NCBI RefSeq assembly: GCF_902706285.1 | Contig: NZ_CACSKD010000010.1 | Coordinates: 150,186-214,185 of the forward strand | Length of the DNA: 64,000 nt | From: Rhizobium sp. 18055 | Lineage (GTDB): Bacteria > Pseudomonadota > Alphaproteobacteria > Rhizobiales > Rhizobiaceae | Reading direction: 5' to 3' | In this document: piece by piece, positions 16,646 to 26,318 of the stretch | How positions within the stretch are numbered: position 1 is the stretch's first letter | How the letters are laid out: each line of letters starts with the position of its first letter | Position numbers and translations under genes: made by a program | The notes under the pieces: model-generated | Told to the model about the DNA's origin: nothing | What the model saw: the letters and a program-made list of their open reading frames with translations, nothing else | Database searches by the model: none

Positions 16646-16724
16646 GTGAAATGGATTGGTCGCGCAAGCGGCATTTCGCTTCGTTCACGAAATTCGCTGC
16701 GCAAATAGCGACATAGCGGTCCAC

Positions 16725-16750
16725 AAAAAAGCCCCGGCGAACCGGGGCTT
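16725..16750 (-). terminator. Intrinsic terminator after ettA
   Basis: Seven-base stem GCCCCGG / CCGGGGC with loop CGAA. Read on the minus strand it is followed by six U. It sits about 30 bases after the ettA stop. Confidence 0.85.
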
Positions 16751-16778
16751 TCTCGAATGCGACGATGCAAACCGGCAA

Positions 16779-18428
<1,650 letters not shown>

Positions 18429-18620
18429 CGTTGAATTGCTCCAGGCAGAATGGGAAGTTGCCGCTATGTAGGCGAATTGGCGCCCGGGAGCAACGCGCAG
18501 CGCCGAAAAACACGCGGGTTTTGTGGGAGCCTCGCGCAGCAGCGCAGCCAGAGGCGCACCCCATGCCAGCTTTTGGAGGCCGATCCAGCAAGACACGGCC
18601 TCGGCTTGCCCTCTCCGACC

Positions 18621-19355
18621 TTAGAACCCTGCCGCATCGACCATCCCTTCATTGCAGCCGAACTGCGTTCTGCCGGCGGCTTGGATGAGATCGCCAAGCC
18701 CCGCCTGCGCATCCGTCGTCGCGTCCTCGGACAGCCCGATCGTCAGTTCGCTGATGACGCGGCTATTCCCCGCCCGGCGGCAGCTCATCTTGACGCGATC
18801 ACTGGCGCCGGGGCCGAAGCTCTTGTCGAAAGCGGCCTTGATCTGCTCGGCACTCAGCATCTTGCCGATATTGGCGGCAAACAGATCGCGCACTGCAGAG
18901 CCATTCAATTCATCCACCAGCCGCACCGCCGTGCCGAAATAATCGTCGGCGCTCATATTGGTGCAGGTGCCGTGCTTCAGCCATTCATGCCGTTCCAGCC
19001 CGGATTGGGTGCCGGGCATCGCCTTGTCGAGCGCTGCCTTGCCCGCCTGCGAGAGCGTCACCGCAGGTAGGTCACGCCAGCTGCCATCCTTGTCGGCAGA
19101 CCGCAGATCCTCGGACACGCCGCAATAGTCCTTGCGCATCGGCCATAGCCCATGCAGCGAGAAATTCGTCGCGTCGTAGCGTTCCCCTCCCTGGTGGGCG
19201 CATTCGGCCTTGCGCTGGTTGGTCTGGCAGACGGCCGGCTGCCAGCTTGCCGCCAGAATGTAGCGGGTCCGCCCGCCGCCCTGCTGCGCCAAGACCGGCC
19301 CGGCGATGATTGTTGCGATGACCAATGCCACGATACGCGCAAGCAGATTGCTCAT
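18621..19355 (-). CDS. Secreted ribonuclease T2 family protein
   Basis: A 244-residue periplasmic or extracellular RNase of the T2 family (RNase I type). A Sec signal peptide covers residues 1-23 (ending VLAQ). Catalytic segment CAS1 is NFSLHGLWP with His68, and CAS2 is HEWLKHGTC at 123-131 with His128 and Glu124; cysteines at 43, 52, 78 and 131 fit the family disulfides. It cleaves RNA through 2',3'-cyclic intermediates, probably for nucleotide scavenging. The ATG at 19355 has GGAG ten bases upstream. It stands alone, divergent from a hydrolase gene. Confidence 0.9.
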   Translation of the reverse strand: MSNLLARIVALVIATIIAGPVLAQQGGGRTRYILAASWQPAVCQTNQRKAECAHQGGERYDATNFSLHGLWPMRKDYCGVSEDLRSADKDGSWRDLPAVTLSQAGKAALDKAMPGTQSGLERHEWLKHGTCTNMSADDYFGTAVRLVDELNGSAVRDLFAANIGKMLSAEQIKAAFDKSFGPGASDRVKMSCRRAGNSRVISELTIGLSEDATTDAQAGLGDLIQAAGRTQFGCNEGMVDAAGF

Positions 19356-19526
19356 TCCCATCTCCAACCCAACCTCTATCCGCAAAAGAACAATTCATGA
19401 ACACAAAAGCATGTCGCGCATCGTCCCGCAAGACGCAAAACGGCATCATTGAAATTCCCCGGCACAACCTGCCCGGCCTGTTGCATTTGGCCGCTGTTCT
19501 GGTCTTCTCCCGCCACGGAGGAAATC

Positions 19527-20456
19527 ATGTTCGCAGACACCCGGCGCCTCGATCATTCAGGCGCCTCACTCGCCTTTCATCATCAGCCAGCAGACGGCGC
19601 GGCGCGCGGCATTGTGCTCGTCTGCCACGGCCTCGCCGAGCATTCGAAGCGCTACGAGACCTTCGCGACGGCAATGGCCGCCCGCGGCTACCATGTCTAT
19701 GCCTACGACCACCGCGGCCACGGCGAGACGATCGCAGCGGACGCGCCGATCGGCCGCTTTGCCCGCCGCGATGGCGCAAGACGCGTCATCGACGACGTTT
19801 TGGCGATGCGCGACTACGTGGCGACCGAGCATCCGGGCCTCCCCGTCATCCTCTTCGGTCACTCGATGGGTGGATTGATCGCGCTCAATGCGGCAGTCAC
19901 CTACCCCAGGAAATTCGACGCCGTTGCCATCTGGAACGCGAACTTCAATCCCGGCCTCGCCGGTCGCGCCGCGCAAGGCATCCTGCTGGTCGAGCGAGCA
20001 CTGAAAGGCTCCGACGTGCCGAGCGACCTCTTGCCGAAACTGACCTTCGGCACATGGGGCAAATCGATATCGGGGCGCCGCACCGATTTCGACTGGCTGT
20101 CGCGCGATCCCGATCAGGTGGAAAAGTATATCGCCGATCCGCTTTGCGGCTTCGACGCCTCCGTGTCGCTGTGGCTAGACCTGTTCGAACTGACGTTCCG
20201 GGCGCCGCAGAAGCAGCATCTGGCACGCCTGCCGACAGAGACGCCGATCCAACTGGTTGGTGGCGGCAAGGATCCGGCAACGGACAACGGAAAAGCCGTC
20301 ACCTGGCTTTCAAACCATTTGAAAGCATCCGGCTTCTCTCGTATCAGCACTGAGATATATCAGGATATGCGTCACGAGACCTTGAACGAGATCGGCGCTG
20401 ACACGGCAATCTCGGCTTTTGCCGATTGGTGCGACCAGGCAACCGCCAGATCCTGA
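19527..20456 (+). CDS. Alpha/beta hydrolase, monoacylglycerol-lipase/lysophospholipase type
   Basis: A 309-residue serine hydrolase of the Hydrolase_4 family. VLVCHGLAEHSKRYETFA (residues 30-47) supplies the oxyanion-hole HG motif, VYAYDHRGHGET the strand after it, and LFGHSMGGLIAL the nucleophile elbow with Ser113. The Asp appears near PIQLVGGGKDPATDNGKA and the His near EIYQDMRHETLNEI. No signal peptide, so cytoplasmic. Members split monoacylglycerols or lysophospholipids; the exact substrate is open. GGAGGAA precedes the ATG. A DMT transporter gene follows after 72 bases in the same direction. Confidence 0.86.
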   Translation: MFADTRRLDHSGASLAFHHQPADGAARGIVLVCHGLAEHSKRYETFATAMAARGYHVYAYDHRGHGETIAADAPIGRFARRDGARRVIDDVLAMRDYVATEHPGLPVILFGHSMGGLIALNAAVTYPRKFDAVAIWNANFNPGLAGRAAQGILLVERALKGSDVPSDLLPKLTFGTWGKSISGRRTDFDWLSRDPDQVEKYIADPLCGFDASVSLWLDLFELTFRAPQKQHLARLPTETPIQLVGGGKDPATDNGKAVTWLSNHLKASGFSRISTEIYQDMRHETLNEIGADTAISAFADWCDQATARS

Positions 20457-20528
20457 GCAACAAGCCCAAGGCCCCCGCCCCCTGAACGGGCACCCCTGAA
20501 CAGCCAGTCCCGAGCAAAGAACCCCGAC

Positions 20529-21488
20529 ATGAGCAGCAACATACCGTCCGCCACCACGAACACCTCTTCGGAAGTGATGATGGGCCTTGTCCTGATGTTT
20601 ATATCGGTCCTGATATCGCCTGTTATCGACATATTCTCGAAGCTTGCCATCACCACCATCCCCTCGGCAGAGATCACCGCGGCGCGCTTTGCCGTGCAGG
20701 CGCTGTGCATGCTGCCGATCGTGCTGTGGCGAAAGAACCTGGCCGACACCACCTGGCGCCAGAGCTTCTTCCACGCCATCCGCGGCGCCATCATCACCAT
20801 CTCGATGATCTCCTTCGTCACCACGCTGAAATACATGGCGGTTGCCGATGCCATCGCCATCTTCTTCGTCGAACCGATCATCCTGACGATCCTCAGCAGC
20901 ATCTTCCTCAAGGAGAGGATCGGCTGGCGGCGCTACACCGCCTGCGGCGTCGGCTTCTTCGGCGCCATCCTGATCATCCAGCCGAGCTTCCAGGAAGTCG
21001 GCTACGTTGCTCTTCTCCCGGTCGTCAGCGCCGTCTGCATCGCCATCTCGGCGATGATGAACCGGGCGCTTGCCCAGCGCGAAGATCCCTGGGTGATGCA
21101 GTTCCACATGGGTCTCTGGGGCCTGCTCATCTGCGCCATCCTGCTCTACATCGGCCACGGCAGCGGCTCCGACGTCTTCGATCCCGTCATGCCGGATATG
21201 CGCGCCTCGCTCTATCTGGTCGGCGTCGGCGTCACAGCCGCGGTCGCCGGTATCTTCGGCGTCTACGCCTACCGCTCGGCTCCCGCCTCGACACTGGCGC
21301 CGCTGCAATATTTCGAAATCGTCTCGGCCACCGCCTTTGCCTGGCTGGTGTTCGGTGATTTCCCGAATGCGCTGAAATGGCTCGGCATCTTCATCATCAT
21401 GGGCTCCGGCTTTTATATCATCTGGCGCGAGCGCCGCTTTGCATCAAAGCCCGTATCCGATACATCTCAATCGACGCGGGCACCCTGA
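20529..21488 (+). CDS. DMT family (EamA) permease
   Basis: A 319-residue inner-membrane protein with ten predicted helices in two EamA repeats. The first starts VLMFISVLISPVIDIFSKLA, with EITAARFAVQALCMLPIVL; the end of the second repeat has SAPASTLAPLQYFEIVSATA and GDFPNALKWLGIFIIMGSGF. DMT members export metabolites or amino acids. The N-terminus carries about 20 polar residues rich in Ser/Thr. It precedes a CoA-transferase gene by 18 bases, so 20529-24364 probably forms one operon with it and the TPP enzyme. Substrate unknown; a product of that pathway is possible. Confidence 0.86.
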   Translation: MSSNIPSATTNTSSEVMMGLVLMFISVLISPVIDIFSKLAITTIPSAEITAARFAVQALCMLPIVLWRKNLADTTWRQSFFHAIRGAIITISMISFVTTLKYMAVADAIAIFFVEPIILTILSSIFLKERIGWRRYTACGVGFFGAILIIQPSFQEVGYVALLPVVSAVCIAISAMMNRALAQREDPWVMQFHMGLWGLLICAILLYIGHGSGSDVFDPVMPDMRASLYLVGVGVTAAVAGIFGVYAYRSAPASTLAPLQYFEIVSATAFAWLVFGDFPNALKWLGIFIIMGSGFYIIWRERRFASKPVSDTSQSTRAP

Positions 21489-21506
21489 TCTGATCGTGGG
21501 AGGAAC

Positions 21507-22709
21507 ATGACGGAAACCCAGCCCAACAAGGCCCCATTGTCTGGCATCCGGGTCATCGAACTCGCCCGCGTGCTGGCCGGCCCATGGGCAGGCCAGATGC
21601 TGGCTGATCTCGGCGCCGACGTCATCAAGGTTGAAAATCCCGATGGTGGCGACGACACCCGGCAATGGGGGCCTCCCTTCGTCAAGGGCGCCGACGGCGA
21701 AAACCTTTCCGCCGCCTACTACCATTCCGCCAACCGCGGCAAGCGCTCGATCACCGCCGATCTCAGGAGCGAAGAAGGCCAGTCGCTGGTGCGCCGCCTC
21801 GTTGCCACCGCCGATGTCGTCATCGAGAACTTCAAGCTCGGCGGCCTCGTCAAATACGGCCTCGACTACGAGAGCCTGAAGGCGATCAATCCGAAACTGG
21901 TCTATTGCTCGATTACCGGCTTCGGCCAGACCGGCCCCTATGCCGCCCTCGCCGGCTACGACTATATCGTCCAGGGCATGTCCGGCTTCATGTCGATCAC
22001 CGGCGAGCCGGACGGGCAGCCGATGAAGGCGGGCGTGGCGATTGCCGACATCTTCACCGGCATCTATGCCGTGTCGGCGATCGAAGCTGCCCTCATCCAT
22101 GCGTTGAAGACCGGGCAAGGACAGCTGGTCGACATGGCGCTGTTCGATGTGCAGTCGGCAGTTCTCGCCAACCAGAACATGAATTACCTGATCTCCGGAA
22201 AGCCCCCCACGCGGCTCGGCAACGCCCATCCCAACATCTCGCCCTACGAAGTCATCCCGACTGCCGACGGATACCTGATCCTTGCGATCGGCAATGACGG
22301 CCAGTTCCGCCGCCTCTGCGCCATTCTCGGCCTCGGCGCCGCGGCCGACGACGAACGTTTCGCCACCAACAAGGCCCGCGTCGCCAATCGCGACGAGGTA
22401 CGCCGAATGGTCTGCACGCAGACGCTGGCATGGCAGAAGGCCGACCTCCTGAAAGCCTGCGAGGCAAGCGCCGTCCCGGCCGGCGCGATCAACACCATCG
22501 AGGAAATGTTTGCCGATCCGCAGATCGAGGCACGCGGCCTGCGTGTCGATCTCAAGGATGCAGCAGGCACGATCATACCGGGTGTGAGAACGCCCGTTGT
22601 CATGTCGCAGACACCGTTGCGCTACGAACGGCCCAGCCCTAGATTGGGCGAGCATCAGGAGGAGGTGCTGGCGGAACTCGCCGAATGGGAGGGGAAGAAG
22701 CCGACATGA
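21507..22709 (+). CDS. Family III CoA-transferase (CaiB/BaiF type)
   Basis: A 400-residue CoA-transferase moving CoA between carboxylic acids through an aspartyl-CoA intermediate. PLSGIRVIELARVLAGPWAG and LADLGADVIKVENPDGGDDT are the family's N-terminal motifs; the catalytic Asp is in KAGVAIADIFTG near residue 181. The closest described members by eye are succinyl-CoA:glutarate and formyl-CoA:oxalate transferases, but the sequence alone does not separate them. It overlaps the next gene's start (ATGA), which encodes a TPP-dependent enzyme, an arrangement that recalls frc-oxc, though the partner lacks clear oxalyl-CoA decarboxylase hallmarks. Confidence 0.88.
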   Translation: MTETQPNKAPLSGIRVIELARVLAGPWAGQMLADLGADVIKVENPDGGDDTRQWGPPFVKGADGENLSAAYYHSANRGKRSITADLRSEEGQSLVRRLVATADVVIENFKLGGLVKYGLDYESLKAINPKLVYCSITGFGQTGPYAALAGYDYIVQGMSGFMSITGEPDGQPMKAGVAIADIFTGIYAVSAIEAALIHALKTGQGQLVDMALFDVQSAVLANQNMNYLISGKPPTRLGNAHPNISPYEVIPTADGYLILAIGNDGQFRRLCAILGLGAAADDERFATNKARVANRDEVRRMVCTQTLAWQKADLLKACEASAVPAGAINTIEEMFADPQIEARGLRVDLKDAAGTIIPGVRTPVVMSQTPLRYERPSPRLGEHQEEVLAELAEWEGKKPT

Positions 22710-24364
22710 AAAGAACCGGCGGAGAACTGATCGTCGAGGCATTGAAAGCGAATGGGGTCAAACGCCTCTCCTGCGTGCCCGGCGAGAGTTTCCTCGCCGT
22801 TCTCGACGCGCTCTATGACAGCGACATCGAGGTGATCGTCTGCCGCCAGGAGGGCGGTGCCGCGATGATGGCCGATGCCTGGGGCCGGCTCACCGGCGAG
22901 CCCGGCATCTGCATGGTCACCCGCGGCCCCGGCGCCACCAATGCTTCGGCCGGCCTGCACATCGCCAGGCAGGATTCTATCCCGATGATCCTGTTCATCG
23001 GCCAGGTCCAGCGCGACGCCCGTGAGCGTGAAGCCTTCCAGGAGGTCGAGTTCCGCCGCGCCTTCACCGAATACGCCAAATGGGTGGGCGAGATCGACGA
23101 TGCCGCCCGCATCCCCGAATTCGTCACCCGCGCTTTTTCGATCGCCACGTCGGGCCGCCCCGGCCCTGTCGTCCTGTCACTGCCCGAGGACATGCTGCGC
23201 GACGAAGTCGAAGCGCCCCGCGCCAGGCGTTATGCCCGTGTCGAGGCCCATCCGGGCAGCAGCCAGATCGATGACCTCTATCTGCGCCTGCTGAAGGCCG
23301 AACGGCCAATGATCATCCTCGGCGGCACCCGCTGGGATGCAGATGCCGTCGCCGATTTCCAGACTTTTGCCGAACGCTTCAAGCTGCCGGTCGGCTGCTC
23401 TTTCCGCCGTCAGATGCTGTTCGATCACCTGCACCCGAGCTATGCCGGGGATGTCGGCATCGGCATCAATCCTGACCTTGCCAAAGAGATCAAGGAAAGC
23501 GATCTCCTGATCCTGCTCGGCGGCCGCATGTCGGAAATGCCTTCATCAGGCTACACGCTGATCGACATCCCCTACCCGCAGCAGCAACTGGTCCACATCC
23601 ACCCCGATCCATCCGAACTCGGCCGCCTCTACCGCGCGGATCTCGCCATCTCAGCCAGCCCGCAGGATTTCGTCGCCGCGCTCGCCGATCTAGAAGCGCC
23701 TGATGAAGCCCATTGGGCCGAGCGCACCGAGCGCATGCATCGATCCTACCTCGCATGGTCGACACCGCCGCGGACCGGCCCCGGCGACGTCCACATGGGG
23801 CCGATCATGGAGTGGATCGAGGAAAACACCAGGCCCGACACGATCTTCACCAACGGCGCCGGCAACTACGCCACCTGGGTGCATCGCTTCCATCGCTCCC
23901 GCCAGTTCAACACCCAGGCAGCCCCCACCTCCGGCTCCATGGGCTACAGCTTGCCGGCCGCCGTTGCTGCCAAGCGGCTGTTTCCCGACCGCGAGGTGAT
24001 CTGCTTTGCCGGCGACGGCTGCTTCATGATGCATGGCCAGGAATTTGCCACCGCCGTGCGCTATGACCTGCCGATCATCGCCGTCGTCATCAACAACGGC
24101 ATGTACGGCACCATCCGCATGCATCAGGAGCGCGAATATCCCGGCCGCGTCATCGGCACCGGCCTCACCAACCCTGATTTTGCCGCCCTCGCCCGCGCCT
24201 ATGGCGGCCACGGCGAAACGGTGGAGAAGACCGCCGACTTCGCGCCCGCCTTCGAGCGCGCCCGCGCCAGCGGCAAGCCATCGATCATCGAGGTAAAGCT
24301 CGATCCCGAGGCGATCACGCCCACCCGCACGCTATCGGAAATTTCCCAAACAAAAAGCCGGTGA
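22706..24364 (+). CDS. Thiamine-diphosphate-dependent enzyme, acetolactate-synthase-like
   Basis: A 552-residue three-domain ThDP enzyme. The N-terminal Pyr domain has VKRLSCVPGESFLAVLDAL and the catalytic Glu in VCRQEGGAAMMADAW; GPGATNASAGLHIA follows. The C-terminal PP domain has the ThDP/Mg motif from FAGDGCFMMHGQEF (about 435) to VVINNGMYGT (about 463). It resembles catabolic acetolactate synthase-like proteins, whose real reactions include decarboxylation of 2-oxoacids, sulfoacetaldehyde or acyl-CoA-type substrates. No regulatory ilvH subunit is adjacent, so it is unlikely to be the anabolic enzyme. Translation is coupled to the CoA-transferase. A bidirectional terminator overlaps its stop. 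Confidence 0.85.
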   Translation: MKRTGGELIVEALKANGVKRLSCVPGESFLAVLDALYDSDIEVIVCRQEGGAAMMADAWGRLTGEPGICMVTRGPGATNASAGLHIARQDSIPMILFIGQVQRDAREREAFQEVEFRRAFTEYAKWVGEIDDAARIPEFVTRAFSIATSGRPGPVVLSLPEDMLRDEVEAPRARRYARVEAHPGSSQIDDLYLRLLKAERPMIILGGTRWDADAVADFQTFAERFKLPVGCSFRRQMLFDHLHPSYAGDVGIGINPDLAKEIKESDLLILLGGRMSEMPSSGYTLIDIPYPQQQLVHIHPDPSELGRLYRADLAISASPQDFVAALADLEAPDEAHWAERTERMHRSYLAWSTPPRTGPGDVHMGPIMEWIEENTRPDTIFTNGAGNYATWVHRFHRSRQFNTQAAPTSGSMGYSLPAAVAAKRLFPDREVICFAGDGCFMMHGQEFATAVRYDLPIIAVVINNGMYGTIRMHQEREYPGRVIGTGLTNPDFAALARAYGGHGETVEKTADFAPAFERARASGKPSIIEVKLDPEAITPTRTLSEISQTKSR

Positions 24365-24384
24365 GCGAACCCACCGGCTTTCTT
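24352..24384. terminator. Bidirectional terminator between the TPP enzyme and RidA genes
   Basis: Nine-base stem AAGCCGGTG / CACCGGCTT with an eight-base loop. A-run on the left and TTCTT on the right; the stem includes the TGA stop of the plus-strand gene. Convergent genes end on both sides. Confidence 0.8.
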
Positions 24385-24405
24385 CAAATCGAGATGGCAG
24401 CGAGT

Positions 24406-24747
24406 TTAGATCGCAGCCGTGACGATGAATTCGACCTTGTACTTCGGCGCAGCAAGCTTTGCTTCGCTGGTCGCACGCGCAGGCGTGTTGGCAGGATCGA
24501 CCCATGCTTCCCAGGCAGCGTTCATTTCAGCGAAATAATCGATGTCGGAGATGTAGATGATCGTCTGCAGGATCTTCGACTTGTTGGAGCCGGCAGCGGC
24601 GAGCAGGCGATCGACTTCAGCCAGTGCCGACTTGCACTGGTCGGTGACGCTTTCGCCTTCGCCAACCTGGCCGGCGAGGTAGACAGTGTTGCCGTGGATG
24701 ACTGCGCCGCTCATGCGGGCGCCGGCGTCGAGACGCGTGATGCTCAT
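24406..24747 (-). CDS. RidA family protein (enamine/imine deaminase)
   Basis: A 113-residue YjgF/YER057c/UK114 family protein. RidA hydrolyses reactive enamines such as 2-aminoacrylate made by PLP enzymes. Seen: GNTVYLAGQVG near residue 20, DRLLAAAGSNKSKILQTIIY and DPANTPARATSEAKLAAPKY, which contains the conserved Arg that binds the carboxylate. The Rid subgroup is not certain (Rid2-7 members may lack deaminase activity). AAGGAGAAC precedes the ATG at 24747. It follows a DUF442 gene on the same strand with a small hairpin between them. Confidence 0.9.
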   Translation of the reverse strand: MSITRLDAGARMSGAVIHGNTVYLAGQVGEGESVTDQCKSALAEVDRLLAAAGSNKSKILQTIIYISDIDYFAEMNAAWEAWVDPANTPARATSEAKLAAPKYKVEFIVTAAI

Positions 24748-24773
24748 GATGTTCTCCTTGTTATGATATGAAA

Positions 24774-24796
24774 GGCGCCGCACGAAAGGCGGCGCC
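24774..24796 (-). terminator. Intercistronic hairpin upstream of the RidA gene
   Basis: Eight-base perfect stem GGCGCCGC / GCGGCGCC with a seven-base loop, followed on the minus strand by TTTCATATC. It lies between the DUF442 stop and the RidA start and may attenuate or stabilise rather than fully terminate. Confidence 0.45.
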
Positions 24797-24818
24797 GGGT
24801 ATGCCACTCGGTCGAGGA

Positions 24819-25157
24819 CTAAGTGCGGATATGGTGGGTCTTCTGGTAGATCGCCGTCGAGCGGGCGCCGGAACGGCAATAGCCGAGCATCGGGCGCGGA
24901 AACTCGTCAAGCGCATCGACCATGCCGGCAACCGCTTCTTCGGTCACGCCCATCGGGCCGACAGGAACATGGGCGATCTCGAGACCGAGTTCCTTCGCCC
25001 GCGCTTCGATCACGGCAAATGGCGTCTGGTCCATGCTTTCCTGGTCCGGACGATGGCAGACGATGGACTTGAAGCCCATGGCCTTGATCTCATCGAGTTC
25101 ATCGACCGTGATCTGGCCGGAAACCGAATATTCGTCGTCGATCGGGCGAATGTCCAT
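24819..25157 (-). CDS. DUF442/TIGR01244 phosphatase-like sulfur transferase domain protein
   Basis: A 112-residue small cytoplasmic protein. SGQITVDELDEIKAMGFKSI and CHRPDQE (residues 34-40) are typical of the DUF442 family, and YCRSGARS at 93-100 is the cysteine-loop motif. The loop is C-x4-R, one residue shorter than the classical tyrosine phosphatase C-x5-R, so phosphatase activity is not assured; related domains act in persulfide/sulfide metabolism when fused to ETHE1-like beta-lactamase folds. Here it is stand-alone. GTATTTGCG without a clear ribosome-binding site precedes the ATG. It may be co-transcribed with the RidA gene downstream. Confidence 0.82.
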   Translation of the reverse strand: MDIRPIDDEYSVSGQITVDELDEIKAMGFKSIVCHRPDQESMDQTPFAVIEARAKELGLEIAHVPVGPMGVTEEAVAGMVDALDEFPRPMLGYCRSGARSTAIYQKTHHIRT

Positions 25158-25240
25158 CGCAAATACTCCTGAAATCGTTGGCTGAATGACTACGCCGCCC
25201 GATGCGAGGCGTCAACCGCAGATCGCTCCTACGTGAGCAC

Positions 25241-26080
25241 TCAAACGAACGCGAAACTGAGGGCATAATCGCGGCTTTCGCCGGGCTCCAGCATGACGAA
25301 TTCGCCGGCCTCCTCAAGCTCCGAACGCGCCACCCAGCGATGCGACACCGGTTCGATGCCGAGCACGTCGGCAGGTGCCGTCTGGTTGCGCCAGACCTGC
25401 AGATGCGGCAACGTTTCGGCCTTGACCCGCACCCTCAGCGTCTTGCCGCCGATGGCGGCAATCGGCCCGAGCCGCACCTCCGCCAGGCCGTTTTCGGTGG
25501 CCGGCGCCTCGACGCAGAAGATGTCGCCATCGACAGCGCCGAACCGCCAGGGAAAGCCACCGCCATCGAGCATCTCGCCCTCAAGCCGCGTGCCACCATC
25601 GAACCATTTGCCGCCGATATTCATGTGGTACATCAGGAAGGTCGGCACCGTCCGGTCGCTGGTGTTGATCACCTTGTCTTTCAGATGCGCCTCGCCCGTC
25701 TTCCCGTCGATGAACCAGTGGCGTTCGATGCGCGCAGGCAGCCCATCGACCGTGACGATGTCGATATCGGCGCGGCATTCCGCATTGCCGTTCTCGAATT
25801 TCGTCCAGAGCACCTTGGCCGCATGCCCAGCAGCCGAGCCATGCAGCGGATAGACTTTGCCGTCGGTGCGACCGGGTATCTTGTCGCGATGGCGGATGTG
25901 GTCTGGCCCGCAGGTGAAGAGGAAACCCTGAACCGAGTGCGAGATGCGCGCATCGCCATCATCAGGCACTGCTTCCTTCGGCGCAATATCGATGCCTTCG
26001 ACCACGCATCCGCCGATGTCCATCGACGACGTTTCGTCCAGCATCAGCCTCGGCCCGGTAGCAGCGGCGAACTCCATCAT
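25241..26080 (-). CDS. Aldose 1-epimerase-like (DUF4432) carbohydrate-binding fold protein
   Basis: A 279-residue galactose-mutarotase-fold protein. VYPLHGSAAGHAAKVLW (near residue 85) and TFLMYHMNIGGKWFDGG (about 160) match the DUF4432 family, which carries His residues at the sugar site; ENGLAEVRLGPIAAIGGKTL and LGIEPVSHRWVARSEL follow. Members act on or bind sugars, and some are D-lyxose/altronate-type isomerase partners. Activity here is unknown. The ATG at 26080 has GGGAGATGAG upstream and is preferred to ATG 26095, which lacks one. It is a stand-alone gene, divergent from the L,D-transpeptidase gene. Confidence 0.78.
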   Translation of the reverse strand: MMEFAAATGPRLMLDETSSMDIGGCVVEGIDIAPKEAVPDDGDARISHSVQGFLFTCGPDHIRHRDKIPGRTDGKVYPLHGSAAGHAAKVLWTKFENGNAECRADIDIVTVDGLPARIERHWFIDGKTGEAHLKDKVINTSDRTVPTFLMYHMNIGGKWFDGGTRLEGEMLDGGGFPWRFGAVDGDIFCVEAPATENGLAEVRLGPIAAIGGKTLRVRVKAETLPHLQVWRNQTAPADVLGIEPVSHRWVARSELEEAGEFVMLEPGESRDYALSFAFV

Positions 26081-26318
26081 GGTCTCATCTCCCATTCGAC
26101 AACTGCGGTAGGGTTAGGTTGCGCGCTGCGTTTCGTCAATCTGGCCTATCTTTGCGATTGCCGAGATTTTGATTGGAACCGTCTGGCCCTCTCAAATGTT
26201 TATGAGTAAAGGGAAATTTGTGTGTTTTTTCATCTTTTGTTCAGCACGATTTCATAAATTCCACACTCGCGTCAAAATTCGCAGGTGTGTGTCGGCCAGT
26301 CACTAAGGATACGAAGAC

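Noticed and set aside
22706..24364. Considered calling the ThDP enzyme the biosynthetic acetolactate synthase IlvB.
   Set aside because: No ilvH small subunit or ilvC follows, and the overlapping CoA-transferase points to catabolism.
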